Counted from the stretch's first letter, positions 1-8,720 are shown. The stretch is 11,395 bases of DNA from Bacteroidales bacterium (GCA_007132395.1 SLOR01000234.1:1-11395); one strand, 5' to 3'. Made by a program: numbers and translations. The notes: generated by a model from the letters alone, not told the origin.

Positions 1-532
1 CTGCTTGCGTTGCATAAATCTCTTCTCCCTGGGGCGATTGAGGGTGAAAAGGAATATGGCGGAAGTTTCTCAGCAGGTTGAAGTAACCATAAGCCCGCAA
101 AAACTTTGCTTCTGCAATCATTTCCTTTTGCTTATTTTCGTCCATGTCGCAAAGGGGTATGCCATCTATAGCCTGATTGGCACGATTTACAAACCTGTAA
201 TTGTTTTGAAAAAGAATTTGTACCTCCCAAAGTTCGGGGGTGTTAAGAAAGTTGGCAATCTGGTTAAAGGAAGGATATCCGCCGCCATAGAAAACGTCAT
301 CAGCTCTCCAGTTTTCCGGGCCCCATCCACACTCAAAGAAGTTCCATCTGCTGCTGAAAGTGAGGGGCTGATACGTTGCAATAATAGCCGTTAGGGCATC
401 AGATTCATTGCGCCAGAATTGCTCCACTGCCGGATTGTTGGGGTCTAACTCTTCAAGAAACTCCTCGCTGCAGGCTACTGTAAAAACCAAAGCTGCGAGA
501 AAAGGCCATATAATGATTTTATTAAATTTCAT
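1..532 (-). CDS. SusD/RagB-family outer-membrane glycan-binding lipoprotein, N-terminal part (cut by window edge)
   Basis: Reading the minus strand from the ATG at 532-530 gives 177 open codons that run off the left edge, so the C-terminal two thirds or so is missing. The product starts with a short basic region and a hydrophobic stretch ending in Cys21 (context FTVAC-SEEF), which reads as a lipoprotein signal peptide, although the -3 residue is Thr rather than Leu. Acidic residues after the Cys are typical of Bacteroidota surface lipoproteins. The family hallmark AEAKFLRAYGYFNLLRNF lies at about residues 140-157 and is the TPR-helix signature of SusD proteins. An R-A-D-D motif near residues 76-79 also fits. 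SusD proteins sit on the cell surface, capture glycans and form the lid of the SusC channel. The start lies 22 bases after the susC stop, so the two are almost certainly cotranscribed. The ligand cannot be read from the sequence. Confidence 0.93.
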   Translation of the reverse strand, partial: MKFNKIIIWPFLAALVFTVACSEEFLEELDPNNPAVEQFWRNESDALTAIIATYQPLTFSSRWNFFECGWGPENWRADDVFYGGGYPSFNQIANFLNTPELWEVQILFQNNYRFVNRANQAIDGIPLCDMDENKQKEMIAEAKFLRAYGYFNLLRNFRHIPFHPQSPQGEEIYATQA

Positions 533-554
533 AATTTTTCGTTTTTAGTGTTAA

Positions 555-3500
555 TTAAAATCTGATGTCTACTCCCAGAATAAAGGATTTAAACAAGGGA
601 TACCTTCCCCAGTCAATTCCTCGGTTGTATACTGCATCACCGTATACCTCGGGATCGTAGCCTGAGTAGCTTGTAAAGGTGAGCAGGTTTTGCCCGCTCA
701 GGTAAAGCCTGCAGCTTTGCAGGGCGGTGTTTCTTAAAATTTCTGATGGTAAGGTGTACCCCAGTTGAAGAGTTTTGAGCCTGAGGTAGGAGCCGTCTTC
801 GATAAAACGGTCACTTACCCTGCGGTTGCCATTGAGGTCTTCTGTTGTTGCTCTGGGCATATCTGTGCTCGGGTTGTCAGGAGTCCAGGCGTCGAGGGTT
901 GCTTTAGAATAATTCCAGTAATTATCCATACGCTCAGTGCGGTATCTCATGCCGTTAAAAATTTCATTGCCATATACACCGGTGAAGAGGGCGTAGAGGT
1001 CGAAGCCCTTCCATTGCAAGCTGGTATTGAAGGAGAATTCGAAATCAGGAATGGGAGATCCTGCTTTTACCCTGTCCTCAGCATCCAATCTACCATCGCC
1101 GTCAACATCTACAAAGCGTATATCGCCAGGTTGTGCATTGGGTTGAAGGGGGTGAAAAACACCATTGTCGTCGGTAAATCCTTGCTGGTTCCATTCGTTT
1201 ACTTCATCCCAGTTCTGGAATATGCCTGCTGTTTTGTAAACCCTGAATTCAGATACACTGCCGCCAACATCCGTAACAGTTACGTAGCCAGAGTTAAAGT
1301 CCACATTGTTTCCGAAAATTGCTTCTCTTGTTCCCAATGAAATAACTTCGTTTTTATAGGTGGTGAAGTTTGCTCCGATGCTATAACTGAAATCATTTCT
1401 TGTTTCTCTCCACTGTGCACTCATTTCAAGACCTTTGTTGTTTACAGTGGCAGCGTTCATCATTTGTGAGCCTGCACCTCCGAAGGATAATGGAAGCGGG
1501 ATGAAGACCAAGATGTCTTTGGTTTCTTTGTCAAAAATATCAAGTGAGTAAACGAACTGGTCGTTAAACATTCTAAGATCTACACCTATATTGGTGGTTG
1601 TGGTGGTTTCCCATTTTATGTCCGGATTAGCCAGGGTAAACCCTATCATACCCGGGATCAGTTCGCCATCTCCGTCTACATAGTCAAACCCTGAGCTCAG
1701 CCTTGCCTGGTATAGATAGGAGGGTATTTGCTGGTTGCCCAGGATGCCGTAAGAGGCTCTTAGTTTTAAATCGGTAATGAGGTTTGATTGGAAGAAATCT
1801 TCATTGCTAAGTGTCCATGCGGTAGAAATGGAGGGGAAATGCCCGTAACGATTTCCCGAGCCAAACACAGAGGATGCATCATAGCGGTAATTGGCCTGCA
1901 GGTAATATTTGTTATCGTAATTATACCCCAGGCGACCAAAGGCCGATGCCATGGTTTGCGACCAGGCTGTGCCGCCAATATCAAATAGCTCAGTGGCATT
2001 TTCTGGAACATTTTGCTCGTTGAAGGGAAGGCTTTCCCCTCTGCCCCAAAGACCTCTTGTTTTTGACCTTTCGGCACTATAGCCAATCATTCCGTCCACA
2101 TTGTGCACGCCGTCGAAGACATCATTATAGGTAATGAAGTTTTCTGCCATCCATTTTTCGTAGCGCGAACGCGATTCATTGATAACGTTTCTGTCGCGCA
2201 TTTGCTGCGGAGATACGTAATAGTCAGGTGTGAAGCCGAATCCGTATCCATTGTTGCTGTTAAAGCCAGCTACAAACTTATAGGCCAGTTTGTCAGAAAA
2301 ATTGTATTGTAGATATCCGTTCAGGTTCAGGTACTCGTTGCTATAGGTGTTTTCTGGCAATAGCGCAGTGGCTACAGGGTTCTGGTACACTCCCATATCG
2401 TTAAAATATCCGCCATACCCCCCTTTGTTTTCTTCGTTATACAAATGAATATGGGGGATAGTACTTAGCACATCATACATTTGTCCGAAACCCGAGGAAG
2501 AAAACTGTGAGCCTTCCTGGCGATGGAAAGAAAAGGATTGCCCTAGTTGCAGGTTATTTTTGGTTATATCGGAATTAAGTCTTAATCCCGATCTTTTATA
2601 ATCGGAGCCAATGAGCGTGCCCCCCTGATCGGCATGATTAAGGGAGAGACTCATGTTAGAGTTTTCACCACCCCCTGTAATCATTAAATTATGTTGATGT
2701 GTGCCAGCTGTTTGGAACATTTCCCTTTGCCAGTCGGTATTAGCGTAAACAGGATTTCCGTTTTCCAGCCTGTTGTAATTCCAGGCATAATCGTCGGCAA
2801 CAAACTCTATCCCGTTAAACTCTCCAACTGGTCTGCCGGCTGCAATAGCATTGGCAATGGCTTCAGGGCTTGTGCGTGTTGGGTCGGTGCTGGCAACCAT
2901 TGCATACACTTTTTTGTATTCTTCGGCATTGGTCATCTCTAAGAAGTTATCCGCTTGCTGCCAGCTGTAACTTCCGGAGTAAGAGATTTGAAAGTCTTGC
3001 CCTTTTTTGCCACGTTTGGTTTGAATAAGTATTACGCCTCCAGCTGCTCTTGTACCATAAATTGCGGCAGCAGAAGCATCTTTGAGAATAGTTATGCTTT
3101 CAATTTCTTCTTGTGAAACATTGGAGAGCTCACCAGGGACACCGTCAATAATTACCAATGGTGTATTGGTGTTTAGTGTAGTGATTCCCCTTATGTTAAT
3201 GTTGGCACCGGCTCCGGGTGTTCCACTTGTGTGCGTTATGCTTACCCCGGGAGCAAGTCCCTGCAGAGCTGTTACAGCATTAGTTCCACGTATTTTATTG
3301 ATTTCGTCAACATTTACACTAACAATACTTCCGGATATGTCGCTTTTTCTTTGAATGCCATAGCCGATTACTACAAATTCTTCAAGGGTCTCAATGTCGG
3401 GATAAAGTTCTATCCTTAATGTTGTTACCTGTTGGTTTTCTAACTCCAGGCTGAGATGTTCAGTAATGTAGCCCATAAAGCTTACCCTTAGTTTTACTGT

Positions 3501-3767
3501 TCCAGAGGACAAGCTAAGGGTGAATTTGCCATCAATGTCAGTTACGGTTCCCTGTGTTGTTCCTTCAATGGCGATGGTGGCGCCAGGCAATAACTCGCCT
3601 GTCATTTTATCAACCACCTCACCCTGAATTGTGGCAGTTTGTCCGAGAGCGGTAACCCCCATGGTAATAAAAAGCCATGTGAGTAAACCCGCAAATCTGA
3701 GAAAGCCTGAATTCTTTTCACGCTTTCTGCATGGTAATGCTGCATGTTGTTGTTTGCTCATAATCAT
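555..3767 (-). CDS. SusC/RagA-family TonB-dependent outer-membrane transporter
   Basis: This is a complete 1070-residue protein, a normal size for SusC. I place the start at the ATG at 3767-3765; a second ATG at 3761 would give 1068 residues. The frame stays open to 4001, but those extra residues look like translated upstream DNA and precede the signal peptide. A basic region followed by a hydrophobic segment (about residues 22-42, ending ALGQ) is the signal peptide. Next come a carboxypeptidase-regulatory-like beta-sandwich domain (about 45-125, with PGATIAIEGT and TDIDGKF), a TonB-box-like stretch EEFVVIGYG (about 129-137), the plug (about 140-255, with SDISGSIVSV, VIIDGVPG and ILKDASAAAIYGTRAAGGV), and the beta-barrel ending in GVDIRF with a terminal Phe. 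It would import oligosaccharides or glycoconjugates into the periplasm using TonB energy. No anti-sigma-binding N-terminal extension is seen, so control is probably through the divergent GntR regulator. The substrate is not readable from sequence. Confidence 0.96.
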   Translation of the reverse strand: MIMSKQQHAALPCRKREKNSGFLRFAGLLTWLFITMGVTALGQTATIQGEVVDKMTGELLPGATIAIEGTTQGTVTDIDGKFTLSLSSGTVKLRVSFMGYITEHLSLELENQQVTTLRIELYPDIETLEEFVVIGYGIQRKSDISGSIVSVNVDEINKIRGTNAVTALQGLAPGVSITHTSGTPGAGANINIRGITTLNTNTPLVIIDGVPGELSNVSQEEIESITILKDASAAAIYGTRAAGGVILIQTKRGKKGQDFQISYSGSYSWQQADNFLEMTNAEEYKKVYAMVASTDPTRTSPEAIANAIAAGRPVGEFNGIEFVADDYAWNYNRLENGNPVYANTDWQREMFQTAGTHQHNLMITGGGENSNMSLSLNHADQGGTLIGSDYKRSGLRLNSDITKNNLQLGQSFSFHRQEGSQFSSSGFGQMYDVLSTIPHIHLYNEENKGGYGGYFNDMGVYQNPVATALLPENTYSNEYLNLNGYLQYNFSDKLAYKFVAGFNSNNGYGFGFTPDYYVSPQQMRDRNVINESRSRYEKWMAENFITYNDVFDGVHNVDGMIGYSAERSKTRGLWGRGESLPFNEQNVPENATELFDIGGTAWSQTMASAFGRLGYNYDNKYYLQANYRYDASSVFGSGNRYGHFPSISTAWTLSNEDFFQSNLITDLKLRASYGILGNQQIPSYLYQARLSSGFDYVDGDGELIPGMIGFTLANPDIKWETTTTTNIGVDLRMFNDQFVYSLDIFDKETKDILVFIPLPLSFGGAGSQMMNAATVNNKGLEMSAQWRETRNDFSYSIGANFTTYKNEVISLGTREAIFGNNVDFNSGYVTVTDVGGSVSEFRVYKTAGIFQNWDEVNEWNQQGFTDDNGVFHPLQPNAQPGDIRFVDVDGDGRLDAEDRVKAGSPIPDFEFSFNTSLQWKGFDLYALFTGVYGNEIFNGMRYRTERMDNYWNYSKATLDAWTPDNPSTDMPRATTEDLNGNRRVSDRFIEDGSYLRLKTLQLGYTLPSEILRNTALQSCRLYLSGQNLLTFTSYSGYDPEVYGDAVYNRGIDWGRYPLFKSFILGVDIRF

Positions 3768-3905
3768 TTGTGTTTTTAAGGTGATAATAATTAGATTGCA
3801 GTTGACCGGAGGAATTCCTGGTGATTGTTGGTTTTGATGTTTGAAAACTTTGATATTTTGTTGAATTCCTGTTTTTTGTAATGGGTAAGCGTCAACATTT
3901 GCGGG

Positions 3906-3913
3906 TAAAGATA
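3906..3913 (-). promoter_or_regulatory. Candidate susC -7 element (weak)
   Basis: On the minus strand this reads TATCTTTA, seven of eight matches to the Bacteroidota -7 consensus TAnnTTTG. No TTTG -33 element is visible upstream. It is the best candidate I found in the leader of susC. If it is real, transcription would start near 3900, and the operator-like repeat at 3925-3944 would overlap the region bound by RNA polymerase upstream of -7, which suits a repressor. Confidence 0.25.
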
Positions 3914-3924
3914 TAAAAAAATAA

Positions 3925-3944
3925 TACAGGTGGGTACAGGTAGG
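3925..3944 (-). promoter_or_regulatory. Operator-like tandem motif upstream of susC
   Basis: The plus strand shows a direct repeat of ten bases, TACAGGTGGG then TACAGGTAGG. Read on the minus strand, toward susC, it is CCTACCTGTACCCACCTGTA, two copies of a half-site close to TACCnGTA spaced ten bases apart, about one helical turn. The 20-mer matches the plus-strand motif at 4151-4170 in 15 of 20 positions, with each copy pointing toward the gene it precedes. Such pairing across a divergent promoter region is what a shared regulator site looks like, and the adjacent GntR-type protein is the natural candidate. Confidence 0.55.
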
Positions 3945-4013
3945 TAAAAAAATATTACGATATTTTGGCAATTGTGCTCTTTTTTGGGGGATGAAGCACA
4001 CCTGTGGATGAAG

Positions 4014-4050
4014 TAAAAAGCCCTTAATTTCATATATTATAGGCTTTTTA
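4014..4050. repeat. Perfect 9-base inverted repeat in the divergent control region
   Basis: TAAAAAGCC (4014-4022) pairs with GGCTTTTTA (4042-4050) across a 19-base AT-rich spacer. It lies upstream of both divergent genes, so a transcription terminator role makes little sense unless transcripts from outside enter. It could be a second protein-binding site or a chance AT-rich palindrome. Confidence 0.4.
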
Positions 4051-4116
4051 TCTGTCTTTTGATTGTTGTTTAGAAATTATAGTTAAGGAGTCAAAAAATT
4101 CATTATTTTTCGAAAT

Positions 4117-4124
4117 TATATTTG
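4117..4124 (+). promoter_or_regulatory. Bacteroidota -7 promoter element for the GntR-type regulator
   Basis: TATATTTG is a full match to the TAnnTTTG consensus used by the Bacteroidota primary sigma factor. A clear TTTG -33 element is not present at the usual distance. Transcription would start about 4131, giving a leader of about 50 bases. The operator-like motif at 4151-4170 would then lie just downstream of the start site, where a bound protein would block elongation or initiation, consistent with autorepression. Confidence 0.5.
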
Positions 4125-4150
4125 TGTTTTAAAATAAATTACTAATTTAG

Positions 4151-4170
4151 CCTACCAGTACATACCGGTT
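4151..4170 (+). promoter_or_regulatory. Operator-like tandem motif upstream of the GntR-type regulator
   Basis: The sequence CCTACCAGTACATACCGGTT contains two half-sites, TACCAGTA and TACCGGTT, ten bases apart. The core ACCGGT is itself palindromic. It ends 12 bases before the regulator's ATG at 4183 and matches the minus-strand motif at 3925-3944 in 15 of 20 positions. The likely role is autoregulation by the GntR-type protein encoded just downstream. Confidence 0.55.
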
Positions 4171-4182
4171 AAAACTACAATA

Positions 4183-5187
4183 ATGCAGGAAAAATTTATT
4201 CAGGTAAAGGAGGATTCGCCCGTTTCCAAGTATAAGCAGATAGTAAACTCTGTGCTGGAATCCATTAGCCTTGGCAAATTAACTATTGGGGACAAAATGC
4301 CCAGTATAAATACTATATGTAACGATTGGGGCGTATCGCGCGATACAGTTTTAAGTGCTTATGCAGAGTTGAAGGCGCGGGGAATAATAACCTCAATGCC
4401 AGGAAAGGGATATTACGTGCAAACGGCAGATGTGAATCTTACCCACAAAGTTTTTGTGCTGTTTGACGAACTTAACTCTTTTAAAGAGGTTCTCTATAAT
4501 GCTTTTCTGGAAGAACTCGGTGATAATGCCATGGTCGAAATTTACTTTCACCACTTTAACCGCAAGGTCTTTGAAAACCTAATAGCTGCAAATAACGGAG
4601 CATTTACCACTTACGTAATAATGCCGGCCAAATTTACAGATACCTCTCAAATTATTGAAAACATCAACGGAAGAGTTGTAATTCTGGACCAAATGCCCGA
4701 AGACCTTAAGCACAAGTATGCTGCAGTGTATCAGAATTTCGAAAAGGATGCTTATGAGGCGTTGATGTTTGGACGCAAACTGTTAGCAAAATATAAGAAG
4801 TTAATTATGGTATATCCCGGAGGAAAAGAGCCTGAAGGTCAATTCAGGGGGTTTCTTAAATACTGCCATGAAACAGCCACTCCCTTTGAGCTGCTGAGTG
4901 ACCTTAACAATAGGATAGTAAGCAAAGGGGAGGCCTATATTGCCATTTGGGACAGGGACCTGGTAAAGCTCGTGAAAATGGCAAAGCAGGAAAATCTGTC
5001 CATTGGAGAGGATATAGGCATTGTATCCTATAATGATACAGCCCTGAAGGAAATTGTTGCCAATGGTATTTCAACCATTTCCACCGACTTTAAAAAGATG
5101 GGAGTGCAGCTGGCCCGGCTTGTGCTTTCCAAAAAGAATGTGCAGATAGAAAATCCATCTTCACTCATTATCCGGGAATCACTATAA
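4183..5187 (+). CDS. GntR-family transcriptional regulator with a LacI/periplasmic-binding-protein-like sensor domain
   Basis: The protein has 334 residues in two parts. Residues about 12-80 form a GntR-type winged helix: SKYKQIVNSVLESI, then IGDKMPSINTICNDWGVS, the recognition helix SRDTVLSAYAEL (about 52-63), and the wing GIITSMPGKGYYV. Residues about 86-334 resemble the type-1 periplasmic-binding fold of LacI regulators (VFVLFDELNSF at the start, VVILDQMP, IGIVSYNDTALKEI near 285-300, STDFKKMGVQLARLVL). Typical GntR proteins carry FadR, UTRA or aminotransferase-like domains; this DNA-binding/effector combination is known in Bacteroidota sugar regulators such as fucose and arabinose controllers. 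It probably binds a mono- or disaccharide in the cytoplasm. The location between susCD and the beta-galactosidase, and the paired motifs at 3925 and 4151, suggest it controls both sides and itself. The start has no evident Shine-Dalgarno sequence. Confidence 0.93.
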   Translation: MQEKFIQVKEDSPVSKYKQIVNSVLESISLGKLTIGDKMPSINTICNDWGVSRDTVLSAYAELKARGIITSMPGKGYYVQTADVNLTHKVFVLFDELNSFKEVLYNAFLEELGDNAMVEIYFHHFNRKVFENLIAANNGAFTTYVIMPAKFTDTSQIIENINGRVVILDQMPEDLKHKYAAVYQNFEKDAYEALMFGRKLLAKYKKLIMVYPGGKEPEGQFRGFLKYCHETATPFELLSDLNNRIVSKGEAYIAIWDRDLVKLVKMAKQENLSIGEDIGIVSYNDTALKEIVANGISTISTDFKKMGVQLARLVLSKKNVQIENPSSLIIRESL

Positions 5188-5192
5188 ATAAG

Positions 5193-5208
5193 GGTTCTGT
5201 GAAGAACC
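5193..5208 (+). terminator. Small hairpin just after the regulator gene, possible weak terminator
   Basis: GGTTCT (5193-5198) and AGAACC (5203-5208) form a perfect six-pair stem closed by the GTGA loop, a GNRA-type tetraloop. It begins six bases after the regulator stop codon. No T-run follows directly; the nearest is TCTTTT around 5224-5229. It may stabilise the 3' end of the regulator mRNA or partly insulate it from the beta-galactosidase gene. The rest of 5188-5340 shows nothing I can name. Confidence 0.35.
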
Positions 5209-5340
5209 ATGAAGCCAGCCAGGTCTTTTAATATAAATATTGTACGAAATAAAAAATCATTTGGAGTTTGCCTGTTAGCAGATTTCTAGGGTTATTGCTG
5301 GCCATGAAAAAAAGTATTGTTAAACGCTAAATGAAATAAA

Positions 5341-8300
5341 ATGAGACAGTTATTGTTATCTCTATTGATTTTGGGCTTTCTTGCAACGCAAAGTATTTGC
5401 GTTTCTGCCGACAAAAAGGACTGGGAAAATCCCCGGATATTTGGTATCAACAGGCTTGAACCTCATAGTTTTTTCTTTCCTCATCCATCAGCCGCTCAGG
5501 CATTAGATGCTGAATGGGGTGTTTCAGAATACGTAGTATCGCTCAATGGGACCTGGGACTTTTTCTACAGCCCCACCCATGCCGACAAACCCGAAGGGTA
5601 TTATAAACGTCGTACCAATACCCGTGGATGGAATAAAATTCAGGTGCCTGGTAATGCAGAACTGCAGGGTTTTGGCATACCCCGTTATCTGGATGAAGAA
5701 TATACATTCGACCCCGACCCTCCCTATATTCCTGAGGAGATATCCTCTGTGGGTATATACCGAAGAACATTCAGGGTGCCTGCACAATGGAGAGATATGC
5801 AGGTGATAATGCACATGGGGGCAGCAAATTCTGCTGTGTATTTATATATTAACGGACAAAAGGTAGGGTATGCACAGGGTAGTAAAACTCCTGCCGAATT
5901 TGATATTACCGATTACCTGGTAAGTGGCTCCAATACCGTGGTAGCCGAGGTGTTGAGATATTCCGACGGACACTATTTAGAGTGTCAGGATTTTTGGAGG
6001 GTAAGCGGATTGGAAAGGGATGTATTTCTCTATGCCCTGCCTCAACTGCAGATTTTTGACTTTGAAGTACAGGCTGTTCCCGTAAATAACTTCTCAGAGG
6101 GTAAGTTTGATTTATATGTGGATGTTAAAAATCTTCACAATACTGCTTCTCGGGGGAGGGTAACTGCATATTTACTGGATGAAAACAATACCAAAGTTGC
6201 AGCATTTGAACATGAGGTAGTTTTAGCTGCCCGTGCTGATAAACGCATTCATTTTTCAGAAACCCTTTCCTCTGTTAACCTGTGGAGTGCTGAAACACCG
6301 CATCTTTATACCTTGGTTACGGGCATCAACGGGCAGGAAAAAGAACAATGGCAAATTGCCGATGTGGGCTTTCGTAAAGTCGAAATCAAAGGTGGGTTGT
6401 TGCTTGTAAACGGACAGCCCATCACCATCAAGGGGGTAAACAGGCACGAGCATGATGCCTACACCGGACGCTATGTAACACGTGAGCATATGAAGCGGGA
6501 TGTGGATCTTATAAAGCAGCTTAATATTAATGCGGTGCGCGCAGCTCACTACCCCAACGACCCCTATTGGTATCACCTTGCCAATGTGTATGGCTTGTAT
6601 CTGGTAAATGAGGCCAATATTGAAACTCACGGCATGAAGGTGCATGAACAGGGTATTAGCTACATCAGCGATCATTCCGACTGGACCGATGCCTATATTG
6701 ACAGAACCCGCCGCATGGTGGAACGAGATAAAAACCATCCTTCGGTAATCATATGGTCGCTGGGCAATGAAGCCGGAGACGGACAGAATTTTGTGGCCAC
6801 CTATAACTGGATAAAGGAGAGAGATAGTTCACGACCCGTTCAGTATGAAGGAGCGAGGTTAAATGCCCATACCGATATTTTTGCGCCCATGTATCCCCGC
6901 TTCGATCGCATTGTAGGTTATGCCAATGTATTGCAGGATCGCCCGCTTATCATGTGCGAATATATGCATGCCATGGGCAATAGCGAGGGCAACCTGGCCG
7001 ATTACTGGGAGCTCATTAACTCTTATGAACAAGTGCAGGGTGGATTTATCTGGGACTGGGCCGATCAAACCTTTGCCAAAAAGGACGAAAAAGGACAACT
7101 CTTCTGGGCGTATGGCGGAGATATGGACGACTGGGCTTTGCCCAATGACTCCAACTTCTGCGCAAACGGACTTGTGGCTGCCAACAGAGCGCTCCACCCC
7201 CATGCTCATGAAGTGAAAAAAGTGTATCAACATATCAGTTTCGAACACGTACCCTTTACCTCCCGTTCCGTAAAAATCACCAATCAATACTATTTTATTG
7301 ATTTAAGCCGGTTTACCCTTAACTGGCAGGTGCTTGCTAATGGTAAATTGGTGGAAGAGGGTAGCCTGGGCAGTCTGCCCATCCCTCCACGGAAAGAGCA
7401 GGTGATAGAAATCCCATGGGGCAATTTGCCTGAGCATGCTGATGTGTATCTCAATTTATCTGCCGTGCTCAATCAAGATGACGGAGTTTTGCCAAAAGGC
7501 TGGGAGGCGGCTCGTGAGCAGTTTCACCTTTATAATGGAATTCAACCGCAGGAATTGACGCCTGGAGGAGTGTTATTGACTTCATTGCAGCAGGATTTTA
7601 TAAGCATACAGGGGGATGATTTTGCCCTAGCCCTAGATACAGTAAGCGGTCGTATAGTATCTTATAATGTTGAAGGGGTAGAGCTTATGGAGCGAGGTGC
7701 GGTACCCAACTTCTGGAGAGCTCCCACTGATAATGACCTTGGCAATGGTATTAACATCCGTTCGGGAATATGGCAATCATTCGGGCGTGAACTTATAGCA
7801 AGAAATTACCAAATGAATGCTGCCGCCGGAGACCGTGTTGAGCTTACCTTCTGGCTTGAGCATCCCGTTGTAGATGCTGCAGTGAAACAAAAATATACTG
7901 TTTTTTACTCAGGCGAAGTAGTCGTTACCACTCAGTTTATCCCCGGGGTGGATGCATTACCCGAACTTCTGAAAGTAGGAAATGAGTTTCGTTTGCCCGG
8001 AGAATTGCAGCAGATGCAATGGTATGGAAGAGGACCGCATGAAAGCTATTGGGACAGGCAAACCAGTGCTTTTGTTGGCCATTATCGAGGTAGTGTGTGG
8101 GAACAATACCATCCTTATGTACGAGCGCAGGAAACAGGAAATAAAACGGATGTAAGTTGGGTTACCCTTACCAATAATCAAGGGATTGGGCTTCAAATTA
8201 GTGGTACTCCCGATTTGTTTGTTAATGCGCAACAGTTTGATACCGATTTGCTCTATCATAAGCCCAGCAGGGAGAGAAACAACCACGGAGGGCGTATATC

Positions 8301-8529
8301 ACCATCCGATGTAATATCACTGCATGTTGACTACAGACAAACCGGCGTTGGGGGTGATAATAGCTGGGGTGCAAGGACTCATGCACGGTATAGTCTGCCT
8401 GCCCGAACCTATGAGTACTCTTATGTAATCGCTCCTTTTATAGAAAAGGAGAATGACCCTTTTGAAGTTTTTGCCAAAAGTATATTCCTTTTGCAGGAAC
8501 TGAAAAGTGAGATAAAAACGAATGAGTAA
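5341..8529 (+). CDS. Exported glycoside hydrolase family 2 beta-galactosidase (LacZ type)
   Basis: This is a complete 1062-residue enzyme, close to the length of E. coli LacZ plus a signal peptide. Residues 1-23 are a Sec signal (hydrophobic LLLSLLILGFL, then CVSA before DKK), so it should act in the periplasm or outside. Domains in order are: jelly-roll sugar-binding domain (about 60-235, with LNGTWDF and PGNAELQGFG), Ig-like domain (about 236-345), TIM barrel (about 347-640), linking beta domain, and the LacZ C-terminal domain (about 755-1045) with FWRAPTDND at 791-799 and WYGRGPHESYWDR from 894. The acid/base is Glu477 in WSLGNEAGDG and the nucleophile is Glu540 in IMCEYMHAMGNS. The magnesium ligands of LacZ are conserved (Glu428 and His430 in EANIETHGM, with Glu477). 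It hydrolyses terminal beta-galactosides; GH2 also includes other activities, but the motifs favour beta-galactosidase. It lies 153 bases after the regulator on the same strand. No strong ribosome binding site is seen, which is normal for the group. Confidence 0.95.
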   Translation: MRQLLLSLLILGFLATQSICVSADKKDWENPRIFGINRLEPHSFFFPHPSAAQALDAEWGVSEYVVSLNGTWDFFYSPTHADKPEGYYKRRTNTRGWNKIQVPGNAELQGFGIPRYLDEEYTFDPDPPYIPEEISSVGIYRRTFRVPAQWRDMQVIMHMGAANSAVYLYINGQKVGYAQGSKTPAEFDITDYLVSGSNTVVAEVLRYSDGHYLECQDFWRVSGLERDVFLYALPQLQIFDFEVQAVPVNNFSEGKFDLYVDVKNLHNTASRGRVTAYLLDENNTKVAAFEHEVVLAARADKRIHFSETLSSVNLWSAETPHLYTLVTGINGQEKEQWQIADVGFRKVEIKGGLLLVNGQPITIKGVNRHEHDAYTGRYVTREHMKRDVDLIKQLNINAVRAAHYPNDPYWYHLANVYGLYLVNEANIETHGMKVHEQGISYISDHSDWTDAYIDRTRRMVERDKNHPSVIIWSLGNEAGDGQNFVATYNWIKERDSSRPVQYEGARLNAHTDIFAPMYPRFDRIVGYANVLQDRPLIMCEYMHAMGNSEGNLADYWELINSYEQVQGGFIWDWADQTFAKKDEKGQLFWAYGGDMDDWALPNDSNFCANGLVAANRALHPHAHEVKKVYQHISFEHVPFTSRSVKITNQYYFIDLSRFTLNWQVLANGKLVEEGSLGSLPIPPRKEQVIEIPWGNLPEHADVYLNLSAVLNQDDGVLPKGWEAAREQFHLYNGIQPQELTPGGVLLTSLQQDFISIQGDDFALALDTVSGRIVSYNVEGVELMERGAVPNFWRAPTDNDLGNGINIRSGIWQSFGRELIARNYQMNAAAGDRVELTFWLEHPVVDAAVKQKYTVFYSGEVVVTTQFIPGVDALPELLKVGNEFRLPGELQQMQWYGRGPHESYWDRQTSAFVGHYRGSVWEQYHPYVRAQETGNKTDVSWVTLTNNQGIGLQISGTPDLFVNAQQFDTDLLYHKPSRERNNHGGRISPSDVISLHVDYRQTGVGGDNSWGARTHARYSLPARTYEYSYVIAPFIEKENDPFEVFAKSIFLLQELKSEIKTNE

Positions 8530-8720
8530 AAACGCTTAATCGCATTCTCTTAATATGTTAATGTTTGGTTGGAACTGACTGGCGTGGCTTTTCTTTAATG
8601 GTTTTGGCAATAAAAACTATTATATCATATCATAAAGGGTGATTGATTTGAAAAGCCGCGCTAGCCTCATTCCTGGTTGGTTGGGCTGAATGAATTAACA
8701 TAATAATGCTACGCATGAGC

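Larger units (their letters stand above)
3768..4182. promoter_or_regulatory. Divergent control region between susC and the GntR-type regulator
   Basis: These 415 bases lie between two divergent starts and contain no convincing gene. They are AT-rich and hold the elements listed separately: two related 20-base operator-like motifs (3925-3944 and 4151-4170), a strong -7 match for the regulator (4117-4124), a weak -7 candidate for susC (3906-3913) and a 9-base inverted repeat (4014-4050). The length leaves room for a long susC leader of roughly 130 bases. A further ACCTGT half-site at 4000-4005 is unpaired and may be chance. Confidence 0.75.

Noticed and set aside
5..394. 129-codon plus-strand open frame at the left edge
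   Set aside because: It is antisense to the SusD N-terminal region, which shows clear family motifs on the minus strand.
765..1340. 191-codon plus-strand open frame opposite susC
   Set aside because: It is antisense to a well-conserved barrel region, lacks a start context and resembles no family.
3768..4001. N-terminal extension of the susC frame up to 4001 (1148 residues)
   Set aside because: The extra residues are unlike any SusC domain, precede a normal signal peptide that begins shortly after the ATG at 3767, and overlap the operator-like repeat and candidate promoter.
4000..4005. Third ACCTGT half-site in the divergent region
   Set aside because: It has no ten-base-spaced partner, and a six-base match is expected by chance in a region of this length.
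6256..6738. 160-codon minus-strand open frame opposite the beta-galactosidase
   Set aside because: It overlaps the GH2 catalytic barrel, whose motifs are intact on the plus strand; the frame is a shadow of codon bias.
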